A stretch of 6,235 nucleotides of DNA from Candidatus Cloacimonadota bacterium (GTDB lineage Bacteria > Cloacimonadota > Cloacimonadia > Cloacimonadales > TCS61): positions 1 to 6,235 of the forward strand of contig JABIME010000186.1 in NCBI GenBank assembly GCA_018654125.1. The letters are read 5' to 3'. The notes beneath the pieces are model-generated. The model did no database searches, was not told where the DNA came from, and saw only the letters and a list, made by a program, of their open reading frames with translations. The position numbers and the translations under genes were made by a program. Positions within the stretch are counted from its first letter, which is position 1, and each line of letters starts with the position of its first letter. Of the stretch, positions 1 to 6,235 are shown piece after piece.

Positions 1-542
1 AATTACCAAATATAATGGAAAATGAAGGTCATAAAAAAAATATTGGAATTTTTCCGGGAGCTCTTCATAGCACAAAACAATTTCCTGTAGAAAAATTGGC
101 TGAATCTATTGATTCGATTCCTGCTGAATGGAATTGTAAGTTTATAATATTCGGCTCAAAAGCAGAAAAAGGTCTTACAGAAAAATTAAATTATTTAACT
201 GAAACAAAGATTGTTGATATTTGCGGTGAACTAGATCTGCAACAGCTTGTAACGGCAATTGCTAATATGAATGTAGTTATTTCAAATGACAGTGGACCGA
301 TGCACATTACAGCAGCATTACAAAAACCTCAAATTGCTATTTTTGGTGCAACACATCCAAAGCTAGGTTTTGCTCCATTAAATAAAAAGGCAGTAATTTT
401 ATCTGCTGATCTTAAATGTCAGCCATGCTCTCTTCATGGTTCTAAAGTTTGCCCATTAGATCATTTCAACTGTATGAAACAGGTTTCTTCGGTAGATATT
501 TTGAAGACATTAAAGATTATATTAAAAAATTCAACCCAATAG
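1..542 (+). CDS. Glycosyltransferase family 9 (heptosyltransferase-like), 3' part only
   Basis: This is the C-terminal half of a GT9 enzyme. The family (WaaC/WaaF/RfaF-like) transfers ADP-heptose or a related sugar onto the lipopolysaccharide core at the inner face of the inner membrane. The frame is open to the left edge, reading Leu-Pro-Asn-Ile before the Met at 15, so that Met is internal and the real start is upstream. About 179 residues are seen, against roughly 330-350 for the family. Visible hallmarks are the FPGA strand-loop (51-62) that opens the second Rossmann domain, a GELDLQQL segment, and the nucleotide-sugar-binding signature SNDSGPMHITAAL (from 282) followed by IAIFGATHP. The tail has the spaced cysteines CxxC...C...CM typical of the family (Cys codons at 417, 426, 450 and 471). 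The stop is TAG at 540-542. The family call is firm; the exact sugar and acceptor cannot be told. Confidence 0.92.
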   Translation, partial: LPNIMENEGHKKNIGIFPGALHSTKQFPVEKLAESIDSIPAEWNCKFIIFGSKAEKGLTEKLNYLTETKIVDICGELDLQQLVTAIANMNVVISNDSGPMHITAALQKPQIAIFGATHPKLGFAPLNKKAVILSADLKCQPCSLHGSKVCPLDHFNCMKQVSSVDILKTLKIILKNSTQ

Positions 543-545
543 AAT

Positions 546-560
546 ACTAAATATATTAGT
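546..560. promoter_or_regulatory. Small dyad, possible activator site
   Basis: ACTAA (546-550) and TTAGT (556-560) form an inverted repeat around ATATA. Its centre lies about 96 bases upstream of the start point predicted from the sigma-54 promoter at 622-638. That is a usual distance for sites bound by sigma-54 activators acting through DNA looping. Arms of only five bases in very AT-rich DNA arise easily by chance, so this is only a candidate. Confidence 0.15.
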
Positions 561-621
561 TGATATTTTCAGATTACATTCGATTTAAAATGAATTTGAT
601 AAATAGTTTTGAATTTTCTTT

Positions 622-638
622 TTGGTACAAAATTTGCA
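622..638 (+). promoter_or_regulatory. Sigma-54 (RpoN) -24/-12 promoter
   Basis: TTGGTACAAAATTTGCA carries the diagnostic GG (624-625) and GC (636-637) separated by exactly 10 bases. It compares well with the consensus YTGGCACG-N4-TTGCW: the whole -12 box TTGCA is exact, and the -24 box differs mainly at C to T and at its last G. With the C of GC at -12, transcription should start near 649. That leaves a leader of only about 14 bases, which opens with the AGAGGGG ribosome site of the gene at 663. The promoter lies in a non-coding gap, in the right orientation and distance, and a sigma-54 activator is encoded by the next intact gene. No competing sigma-70-type promoter is obvious here. Confidence 0.72.
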
Positions 639-662
639 TGTAGATTGTAGAGGGGAAAAATA

Positions 663-986
663 ATGAAAAAAATATTAATTATTAGTTTATTCCTAATTAT
701 ACTCACACATGTTGCTGCCTTAGATAATTATAATTTAACTGCAACTTATATGTCTAATGATGAGTGGAGAATATCATTTAATTTAACAGAAAATTCTGTT
801 ATAACATTGGCAATAACAGGACCAGGTAATGAAATTATTAGAACAATCGTAAAATCCATTGAATTAGAACCTGGAACGCATTCATATATCTGGGATGGCA
901 AGAACGAGCAAGGGCAAATTGTAGAAGGCACACACGCTCATCTTGTACATGGGAAAAGAGTTTTTAAAGTTCTTTTATTGAAGTGA
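663..986 (+). CDS. Small secreted protein with a single FlgD-like Ig domain
   Basis: A 107-residue protein. Residues 1-19 form a Sec signal peptide: Met-Lys-Lys, a hydrophobic core ILIISLFLIIL, and a V-A-A cleavage motif with the cut expected after Ala19. The mature part of about 88 residues reads as one FlgD-type Ig-like domain. It has the alternating pattern of these domains, including LAITGPGNEIIRTI, PGTHSYIWDGKNEQGQ (usually 'aG.h...WdGrd..G') and a final KRVFKVLLLK like the '..KkmvLLK' ending of many C-terminal sorting-type domains. Such domains normally sit at the end of much larger secreted proteins; here the domain is alone. The start is set by AGAGGGG at 649-655, seven bases before the ATG, and the gene lies directly behind the sigma-54 promoter. 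The function is unknown; a role at the cell surface or periplasm is inference. No cysteines or catalytic motif are seen. Confidence 0.82.
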   Translation: MKKILIISLFLIILTHVAALDNYNLTATYMSNDEWRISFNLTENSVITLAITGPGNEIIRTIVKSIELEPGTHSYIWDGKNEQGQIVEGTHAHLVHGKRVFKVLLLK

Positions 987-1080
987 ACAGAAGATTAGAA
1001 AAGAGATCGTTCTTAAAATCAAAAAAATCAGTTTTCAATAATATCATAGAAGACTCTAGAAGATCATAAAACACAGACAC

Positions 1081-1206
1081 CATTTTTAGAGCAAGTCATG
1101 CTCTCTTCATGGTGGAAGTAAATGTGCATTTAAATATCGTAATTGCATGCGTTCAATTGAAATTGATCAAGTTAAAATCTTATTAAAATTAATATTAAAT
1201 AAAAAC
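1081..1206 (+). pseudogene. Remnant of a second GT9 glycosyltransferase C-terminus
   Basis: The frame 1090-1260 reads SCSLHGGSKCAFKYRNCM and onward, which aligns without gaps to the tail of the glycosyltransferase at the left edge (CSLHG, C, NCM and a hydrophobic L-K-x-I-L end in both). The cysteine spacing is identical: codons 1099, 1123 and 1144 here, 426, 450 and 471 there. At the position of the first family cysteine there is Ser (1090), and just before it a TAG stop (1087-1089) stands where the intact copy has Lys. There is no upstream body of the gene and no start signal. At DNA level 17 bases (1097-1113) match 424-440 exactly, but the remainder has diverged strongly, so this is an old paralogous fragment and not a fresh duplication. 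Confidence 0.75.
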
Positions 1207-1218
1207 ACCTGCAATAAA

Positions 1219-1247
1219 TCGTGTAACTGTAAATATACTTTACACGA
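1219..1247. promoter_or_regulatory. Inverted repeat around a -10-like box (candidate operator/promoter)
   Basis: TCGTGTAA (1219-1226) and TTACACGA (1240-1247) are perfect 8-base inverted arms separated by 13 bases. TATACT (1234-1239), a five-of-six match to TATAAT, abuts the right arm. A factor bound to the arms would cover this box and its presumed start point near 1246, about 75 bases before the large regulator's ATG. No good -35 box is visible at 16-18 bases, so the promoter assignment is weak. The repeat could also form a hairpin with a 13-base loop, but no T-run follows it, which argues against a terminator. Confidence 0.4.
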
Positions 1248-1309
1248 CCAAAAACATTGTTGACAGATTAATGCTAAAAATCTTTTTTGAGTTTGATTCA
1301 AAATATTTA

Positions 1310-1316
1310 AAAGAGG
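1310..1316 (+). promoter_or_regulatory. Ribosome binding site fixing the regulator's start at 1322
   Basis: AAAGAGG lies five bases before the ATG at 1322. The in-frame ATG at 1271, 17 codons earlier, has no purine-rich site before it (ACATTGTTGACAGATTA). The extra residues it would add do not look like part of a domain. The start at 1322 is therefore preferred. Confidence 0.75.
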
Positions 1317-1321
1317 TTTTT

Positions 1322-4300
1322 ATGGATAAGAAGCTCGAAAAAGTAATGGGACAATTTGTAACAAACAATAATACAATTAGTACAAAAATTACCAATATCC
1401 TAACAAAAAAAGGTAGTAAAATAATCGAAATAATCGGTGGCACAGGATCTGGTAAATCCTTCATTTTGAGAAACCTCATCCAGCTAATGAAAGATGGGAA
1501 TCTGCAGTTTGATGTCTATTTCCCGCGTGTGTTCCAGTATAATCATTTTAAGCAAGTATTGCAGCTAATAACCGGTATTGATGATGAAGCATATATAAAT
1601 ATCATCGATGCATCTGAAAAATTCAACTTTGAAAACAAATATGACCTCTTCTATTTTCTTACAGAACATCTTAATAAAAAGAAATTACTAAAATCAAAAA
1701 ACATACTAGTGTATGAGGATTTTTATCTGGATGAATATACTCGTGATTTTATTAAATATATAATTCAATATGCAACTAAGCACAATATTCAATTTATTAT
1801 GTTTACCAGAACAGATACTTTCCCATTCTCAAAAAAAATAACAATAGAAGTTCCCGGGAAGGAGCAAATAGTAGATATTTTGCAAAGTGTTCTTCCTAAA
1901 AAGGAAAGCTCAAAAATTTCAGAGAGTGAGATAATTCACAATATTTCGGGTGGAAATCTATCTATCGTTGACTATATAATTAACAACTTGCTTTCCAAGA
2001 ACCAAAGCTTCGATTTTGATTCCTTTCTTAAGAAGAAGATAGATCTTGAGATGATATATACTCAACATATAAACGAGCTTAACGCAAAACAACGAAAGCT
2101 TTTATTTGTGATTTTGCTGCTTGATACTAAGGCTACTGAAGATCAGATAAAAAGTGTGAGTAAATTAAATGCTGTAGCTAAAGATCTGAATGCACTTCTC
2201 AAGCTCCGATTAATAATGGAACTAGACGGTAAATATTATTTAAAAAAGACATCTGTTATAAAAAAGTATTTTGAAGATCTTCCCCAAAAAGAACGTGCTG
2301 AATTTTCACATAATATTGTTGAATCTATTGAACCGGAATTTGGAAATGAAATATGTATCTTACTTGGAGATACTTCTTCAGAATATTTTGAAAGTTGCAT
2401 CTCATCTTTCTCAAAATTAAATGATTATAGGTCATTGATACACATTTATAAATTGTATATTAAGCAGATTTCAGATCCTGTAAAGAGTATTGAGATCTTA
2501 TTAAATCTTGGACGAGCAAATAGAATATTAGGTAAACTAGATATTGCTGCAGAGAATTTTAGAAAAGCACTTAAACTTGCAGTGGAAAAATCAATTCCAT
2601 TAGGTGAAGTTGTATATGGCTTGGCGGAAGCTCTTTATACAATGAACTCATCTGCCTTTGCTTTAGAGGTTCTAAAAAAATATACAGCAGATCCTGATGA
2701 CAATGAACTAATATTAAAAACAAACCTGTTAAAATCAGATATTTTATTGGATCTGGAAAACATGGACGAGGTAATAGAGTTAGCAGAACAAGCACCTCAA
2801 ATAGCGGATAAAATAAAAGACTCGAATGTTAGTTTGAAGATGAAGGCTGATTTTAGAAAATTAAAAGGTAAGATAGCATATCATTTAGATGACTGGAAAA
2901 AAGCAGAAAATGAGTTTAATGAAGCAGAAAAGTTGTATTTTAAAATTAATAACATAGAGGGTCTTGCTGCAATCTATAATAATCTTGGTGTTCTTTCAAT
3001 GTTTCAGGGTGAGATGAAGAATGCTGAAAAATTATATCAGAAAAGTTTAAAATCAGAAAAAGAGAGATATAATTTAAGTGGAATTTCAACTTCCCAAAGT
3101 AATCTTGGAAGTTTATATGAGGATAGAGGAGAGTATAAAAAATCATTAAAGTGCCTTAATGAAGCCCTTTATATTCAATTACTATTAAATGATAGAGATC
3201 AAATACCAAATATCTATTTGAATATAGGTGTTTCTTATATGGATAATGGAGAATATGCAAAAGCCGAAGAGGCATTTAACAATTCACTAGAGATTTCACT
3301 TGAATATAATATGTTCAAAAACGTGATCCCTGCGCTAAATAATCTTGGAGCTCTTTTCTTTAAATCTGGCAATTTTGAAAAAGCGATTGATTATTATGAA
3401 CAGGCAATCAAGAAATCTCAAGATTCAAATTTTTCTGAAGGAATGATAAAATCTTATAATAACATTGGTGAGCTTTATGAAAAACGTGGAGAGTATAATC
3501 TAGCACATGAATATTATTCAAAAAGTATTGAACTTCTTCCTGGAATTACTGATGATTATATGAAAGCAGAACTCTATGGAAACATGGGCAGTGTTCTTAC
3601 ATCCCTGCATAAATTTAAGGAAGCATATGTATACCTGGTAGAAAGTTATGATTTTTTCAAAAGCCTGAGTGCTAAAGATAAAATGATAGAAGGTGCACTT
3701 AATCAGGCTTCATACTTTATAGAAACCAGAAATTATGAAAGTGCTAACTACTATTTAGATTCTGCTCAAAAACTTGCTGAAGAGATAGAGAACGATTATT
3801 ATTTAGGAAAATGTTCTCATCTTTGTTCTTTGTTAGAAACAGATGATAGAAAGAAGGCTTTGGATCTTCTAAGAAGTGCAATAGAATTCTTTGTAAAATC
3901 AAATAGCAATGTAGAACTGGCAAAAGCTAATTATGATTTTGCTTCCTTACTATTAGAAGAAGAAGATTGGGAACAGGCATTACAAATATTAAATGACAAT
4001 AATGATTTAATAAAAGGGCTTGGTGCCATAAAAATATTAGAACGAAATGATATTCTTATAAAAAAAGTTACTAAAAAATATTCTGTTGAACTTAAAGAAT
4101 CAAAAGTTCAGGAGACAATGTTAAATAAATTTTATGAAATTACTCAGGAATTGAACGGTATCACAAATTTTGATGTACTCATAGATTCAGCACTAGATAA
4201 GTTAGTAGATTTTGCTGATGCAGAAGGTGGAGTATTTACACTTTATAATAATAAAATGGTAAAAGATTCTTGGGAATATGTCATCTTAAAAGGATTAACG

Positions 4301-5569
4301 GGAGGTGATGATGATCTTCCTAAATTCATGAAACTTGTTGATGATGCATTTATGGAAGGATCTAGCCATAACTTTAAGCAACCGCATTTTGCACCTGAGT
4401 ACAACAACATAATTCTGTTTCCGCTTATTGTAAGAAACGATAAAAAAGGCGTCGTATGTCTTTTTACAAAACATGGCTCGCACTATTTCACTGAAAGAAT
4501 GTTTAATTTGATCAGTGCACTTTGTAATCAGATAGTTGTAATTGTAGAAAACATTTCATATGAAAACTTGCAAAGATCCCATGAAAGTATTCGCGAGGAA
4601 TTAGCTTCTACAAGTACCTTTGCTAACATTATAGGGAAGAGTAAGAAGATTCAAGAGATCTTCCGAATGATAGAAAAAATTAAAAATACTCCAACTTCTG
4701 TTCTATTGGAAGGACCAAGCGGAACAGGTAAGGAGCTTATTGCCAGAGCTATTCATTATAATAGCAACAGAAGAAATAAAAAATTCGTAGCTCAATATTG
4801 TGGGGCACTACCCGAAACATTATTAGAAAGTGAACTATTCGGTCATGTAAAAGGATCATTTACAGGTGCAACTCACGACAAAAAGGGACTCTTTGAAGTA
4901 GCAGATGGAGGAACATTCTTCCTAGACGAGATAGCAGACATTAGCCTTTCTACTCAAGTGAAGCTTCTCAGATTTTTACAAGAGGGAGAAATAAAAAGAG
5001 TTGGCTCAACGCAAACCCATACTGTAGATGTACGTGTGATCTGCGCTACAAATGTTTCCTTAAAAGAGAAAGTAGATAGCGGTGAATTCAGGCTTGACCT
5101 GTTTTACCGGCTCAATGTGATTAAAGTTGATGTTCCCTCCTTGCAAGATAGAAAATCTGATATTCCATTATTAGCGGTTCATTTTCTAGATAAATATTGT
5201 CAGAAGATCGATAAAAAAGTTAATGGAATTACAGAAGAGGCTATGAAGTATCTTATGAGTTATATCTGGCCAGGCAATATAAGGCAGCTAGAAAATGAGA
5301 TTGAAAGAGCTGTTACACTCTCAGAAGTTGAGTCTTCAATAAAGTCATCCGATCTTTCTGAAGAGATATTCCATTACAAACAACATACAGAAACGGTTCA
5401 TTTATTAGAGAACAGATCAATGAAAGATGCAGTTGAGAAACTAGAAAAAGAGATGATCTTGAAAGCTCTTGATGAACATGATGATAATCAAACAAAAGCA
5501 GCAAAAGCTTTAAGCTTAAGCAGGCAGGGCCTCATTAAAAAAATGCAGCGTTACGGAATTAGAAAATAA
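1322..5569 (+). CDS. STAND-like NTPase-TPR-GAF sigma-54-dependent transcriptional activator
   Basis: A 1415-residue cytoplasmic regulator (numbering from the ATG at 1322). Residues ~1-250 are a P-loop NTPase: Walker A GGTGSGKS (39-46), Walker B-like ILVYED (128-133) and a sensor-like FTR (161-163). Residues ~252-330 look like a winged helix, as in MalT-type STAND proteins. Residues ~389-903 hold about 13 TPRs of near-40-residue period. Residues ~933-1077 are a divergent GAF-like domain. Residues ~1098-1330 are a complete sigma-54 AAA+ domain: Walker A GPSGTGKE (1131-1138), the sigma-54 contact loop GSFTGA (1178-1183, usually GAFTGA), Walker B GGTFFLDEI (1196-1204), sensor I Asn1244, arginine fingers Arg1257 and Arg1263, and sensor II WPGNIRQLEN with Arg1321. 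Residues ~1374-1414 are a Fis-type HTH (TKAAKALSLSRQGLIKKM). There is no receiver or kinase domain. All catalytic residues are present, so it should remodel sigma-54 polymerase. The TPR/NTPase part is probably the sensor; its ligand is unknown. A sigma-54 promoter lies 0.7 kb upstream, before the small secreted gene. Confidence 0.93.
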   Translation: MDKKLEKVMGQFVTNNNTISTKITNILTKKGSKIIEIIGGTGSGKSFILRNLIQLMKDGNLQFDVYFPRVFQYNHFKQVLQLITGIDDEAYINIIDASEKFNFENKYDLFYFLTEHLNKKKLLKSKNILVYEDFYLDEYTRDFIKYIIQYATKHNIQFIMFTRTDTFPFSKKITIEVPGKEQIVDILQSVLPKKESSKISESEIIHNISGGNLSIVDYIINNLLSKNQSFDFDSFLKKKIDLEMIYTQHINELNAKQRKLLFVILLLDTKATEDQIKSVSKLNAVAKDLNALLKLRLIMELDGKYYLKKTSVIKKYFEDLPQKERAEFSHNIVESIEPEFGNEICILLGDTSSEYFESCISSFSKLNDYRSLIHIYKLYIKQISDPVKSIEILLNLGRANRILGKLDIAAENFRKALKLAVEKSIPLGEVVYGLAEALYTMNSSAFALEVLKKYTADPDDNELILKTNLLKSDILLDLENMDEVIELAEQAPQIADKIKDSNVSLKMKADFRKLKGKIAYHLDDWKKAENEFNEAEKLYFKINNIEGLAAIYNNLGVLSMFQGEMKNAEKLYQKSLKSEKERYNLSGISTSQSNLGSLYEDRGEYKKSLKCLNEALYIQLLLNDRDQIPNIYLNIGVSYMDNGEYAKAEEAFNNSLEISLEYNMFKNVIPALNNLGALFFKSGNFEKAIDYYEQAIKKSQDSNFSEGMIKSYNNIGELYEKRGEYNLAHEYYSKSIELLPGITDDYMKAELYGNMGSVLTSLHKFKEAYVYLVESYDFFKSLSAKDKMIEGALNQASYFIETRNYESANYYLDSAQKLAEEIENDYYLGKCSHLCSLLETDDRKKALDLLRSAIEFFVKSNSNVELAKANYDFASLLLEEEDWEQALQILNDNNDLIKGLGAIKILERNDILIKKVTKKYSVELKESKVQETMLNKFYEITQELNGITNFDVLIDSALDKLVDFADAEGGVFTLYNNKMVKDSWEYVILKGLTGGDDDLPKFMKLVDDAFMEGSSHNFKQPHFAPEYNNIILFPLIVRNDKKGVVCLFTKHGSHYFTERMFNLISALCNQIVVIVENISYENLQRSHESIREELASTSTFANIIGKSKKIQEIFRMIEKIKNTPTSVLLEGPSGTGKELIARAIHYNSNRRNKKFVAQYCGALPETLLESELFGHVKGSFTGATHDKKGLFEVADGGTFFLDEIADISLSTQVKLLRFLQEGEIKRVGSTQTHTVDVRVICATNVSLKEKVDSGEFRLDLFYRLNVIKVDVPSLQDRKSDIPLLAVHFLDKYCQKIDKKVNGITEEAMKYLMSYIWPGNIRQLENEIERAVTLSEVESSIKSSDLSEEIFHYKQHTETVHLLENRSMKDAVEKLEKEMILKALDEHDDNQTKAAKALSLSRQGLIKKMQRYGIRK
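2981..3820 (+). repeat. Coding tandem repeat of exactly 120 bases (TPR units)
   Basis: Inside the regulator gene, seven successive anchor codons AAT/AAC begin at 2981, 3101, 3221, 3341, 3461, 3581 and 3701, each exactly 120 bases apart. They encode Asn554, 594, 634, 674, 714, 754 and 794, mostly in the TPR context N-(L/I/M)-G. The octamer AATCTTGG is identical at 2981, 3101 and 3341. Further, less regular units lie on both sides. The 40-residue period is the long-helix TPR form rather than the 34-residue one. Conservation is at protein level, with only short DNA identities. Confidence 0.85.
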
Positions 5570-5608
5570 TTTTATTATTAACTATAACAAAATTTATTAG
5601 GAAGGTTC

Positions 5609-6235
5609 ATGAAAGATCAATTTAGCTTTGTTGCGCTTGATATTGAAACTACAGGTTTTGATTTTACGGAAAATGAGATAATTGAGATCGGTGCAGTTCG
5701 TTTTGATAAAGGGAAAGAAAAAGACCGTTTCTCAATTTTTGTAAAACCACAAAAAAAAGTCCCAAAATTTATAAAAAGGCTCACAAACATCACAGAAGAG
5801 CAATTGGCTTCAGGAGAAAATCTTATCAATGCTCTAACTTCGCTTATCGAGTTTATAGAAGATGATATTGTGGTTTGTCATAACACTTCATTTGATATTG
5901 GGTTTATAAATACAAAGCTCAAAGAGAAAAAGTTACCTAAAGTATCTAATCAAATTCTCGATACACTTGACCTTGCTAGAATATATTTACCGTTTATACT
6001 AAATCATAAATTAGGAACCGTTGCAGAGTATTTTAAAATCGATCTATCCAATGCTCATCGTGCAATATTCGATGCAATTGCAACCGGTAAGATTCTAATA
6101 AATCTTATAGATTTCATACTGAAGAATATTCCAATGCGGATTAACCACAGAATCTTTGAAGTCTCAAATATTCAAACAAAAGCCATTGGTTTATCTCGCT
6201 TTCTAGAGAAAATAATATCGCATCAAAAACAAACT
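5609..6235 (+). CDS. DEDDh 3'-5' exonuclease domain, likely N-terminus of a DinG-like helicase (3' end cut off)
   Basis: The first 209 residues are seen; the frame is open at the right edge. A DnaQ-type exonuclease domain fills residues ~5-170, with Exo I FVALDIETTG (Asp11, Glu13), Exo II CHNTSFDIGF (Asp96), and Exo III AHRAIFDA (His150, Asp155), so all five DEDDh metal-binding and catalytic residues are present. The enzyme would remove nucleotides from DNA 3' ends. After the domain the protein continues for at least 40 residues (FILKNIPMRINHRIF onward). This resembles exonuclease-helicase fusions of the DinG type, such as that of Bacillus, more than a short stand-alone epsilon subunit, but the helicase motifs lie outside the window. 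A different DnaQ-family fusion is possible. AGGAAGG at 5599-5605 precedes the ATG. The gene begins 39 bases after the regulator's stop with no terminator between, so read-through is possible. Confidence 0.88.
   Translation, partial: MKDQFSFVALDIETTGFDFTENEIIEIGAVRFDKGKEKDRFSIFVKPQKKVPKFIKRLTNITEEQLASGENLINALTSLIEFIEDDIVVCHNTSFDIGFINTKLKEKKLPKVSNQILDTLDLARIYLPFILNHKLGTVAEYFKIDLSNAHRAIFDAIATGKILINLIDFILKNIPMRINHRIFEVSNIQTKAIGLSRFLEKIISHQKQT

Larger units (their letters stand above)
987..1321. other. 335-base intergenic region
   Basis: From 987 to about 1080 I see no gene, RNA or clear terminator; a weak AAGA/TCTT hairpin around 1000-1013 is not followed by a T-run. From about 1081 to 1206 it holds the decayed end of a glycosyltransferase gene. 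From 1219 to 1247 it holds an inverted repeat with a -10-like box, and at 1310-1316 the ribosome binding site of the large regulator. Confidence 0.7.

Noticed and set aside
1113..1128. A second GG-N10-GC arrangement (TGGAAGTAAATGTGCA) upstream of the regulator, resembling a sigma-54 promoter.
   Set aside because: The -24 box lacks CAC and the -12 box lacks the first T of TTGC. It falls on conserved codons of the glycosyltransferase remnant (Gly-Gly-Ser-Lys-Cys-Ala), which explain the bases.
1219..1247. Inverted repeat read as an intrinsic terminator.
   Set aside because: The loop is 13 bases, the stem is AT-rich, and no T-run follows on the + strand; an operator reading fits better.
1260..1265. 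Perfect -35 hexamer TTGACA before the regulator.
   Set aside because: At 16-18 bases downstream there is only a T-run (TCTTTTTTG), with no TATAAT-like box, so it does not make a convincing promoter.
1271..1321. Upstream in-frame ATG that would lengthen the regulator by 17 residues.
   Set aside because: No ribosome site precedes it, while AAAGAGG is well placed before the ATG at 1322.
1240..1479. Minus-strand open frame overlapping the start of the regulator, plus other minus-strand frames inside 663-986, the regulator and the exonuclease.
   Set aside because: They lie opposite genes with clear domain homology, have no recognisable domains of their own, and are best explained as shadows of those genes.
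2981..3820. Regular 120-base spacing considered as a CRISPR-like or satellite array.
   Set aside because: The spacing is entirely in frame and encodes TPR helices; units share protein pattern but little DNA identity.

Overview
The window is AT-rich, densely coded bacterial DNA with every supported gene on the + strand. A heptosyltransferase-type glycosyltransferase and a Sec signal peptide point to a Gram-negative cell with lipopolysaccharide. A large sigma-54 activator and a FlgD-like/sorting-domain-like secreted protein would fit the FCB group (for example Cloacimonadota-like lineages). That placement is inference from gene style only; there is no marker gene here.

Layout. (1) 1-542: C-terminal half of a family GT9 (WaaF-like) glycosyltransferase whose start lies outside the window. 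(2) 543-662: a short intergenic region holding a well-formed sigma-54 (-24/-12) promoter. (3) 663-986: a 107-residue secreted protein made of a signal peptide plus one FlgD-type Ig-like domain. (4) 987-1321: a 335-base gap containing a decayed second copy of a GT9 C-terminus (about 1081-1206) and an 8-bp perfect inverted repeat around a -10-like box just upstream of the next gene. (5) 1322-5569: a 1415-residue regulator that joins a STAND-like front end (P-loop NTPase, probable winged helix, about 13 TPRs) to a complete GAF / sigma-54 AAA+ / Fis-HTH activator. (6) 5609-6235: start of a DEDDh (DnaQ-type) exonuclease, probably the N-terminal domain of a DinG-like helicase, cut by the window edge.

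How they may work together. The most interesting reading is a local regulatory pair. The small secreted protein has the only convincing sigma-54 promoter I found, and the next intact gene encodes a sigma-54 activator with an unusual TPR-based sensor. The simplest model is that the giant regulator senses an intracellular ligand or partner through its NTPase-TPR module and switches on the secreted Ig-like protein. The promoter match and the protein domains are visible in the sequence; the regulatory link is inference. The two GT9 tails on either side of the small gene suggest that this spot was rearranged inside a surface-glycan locus. The exonuclease gene follows the regulator by 39 bases and may be co-transcribed, but nothing ties it functionally to the rest.
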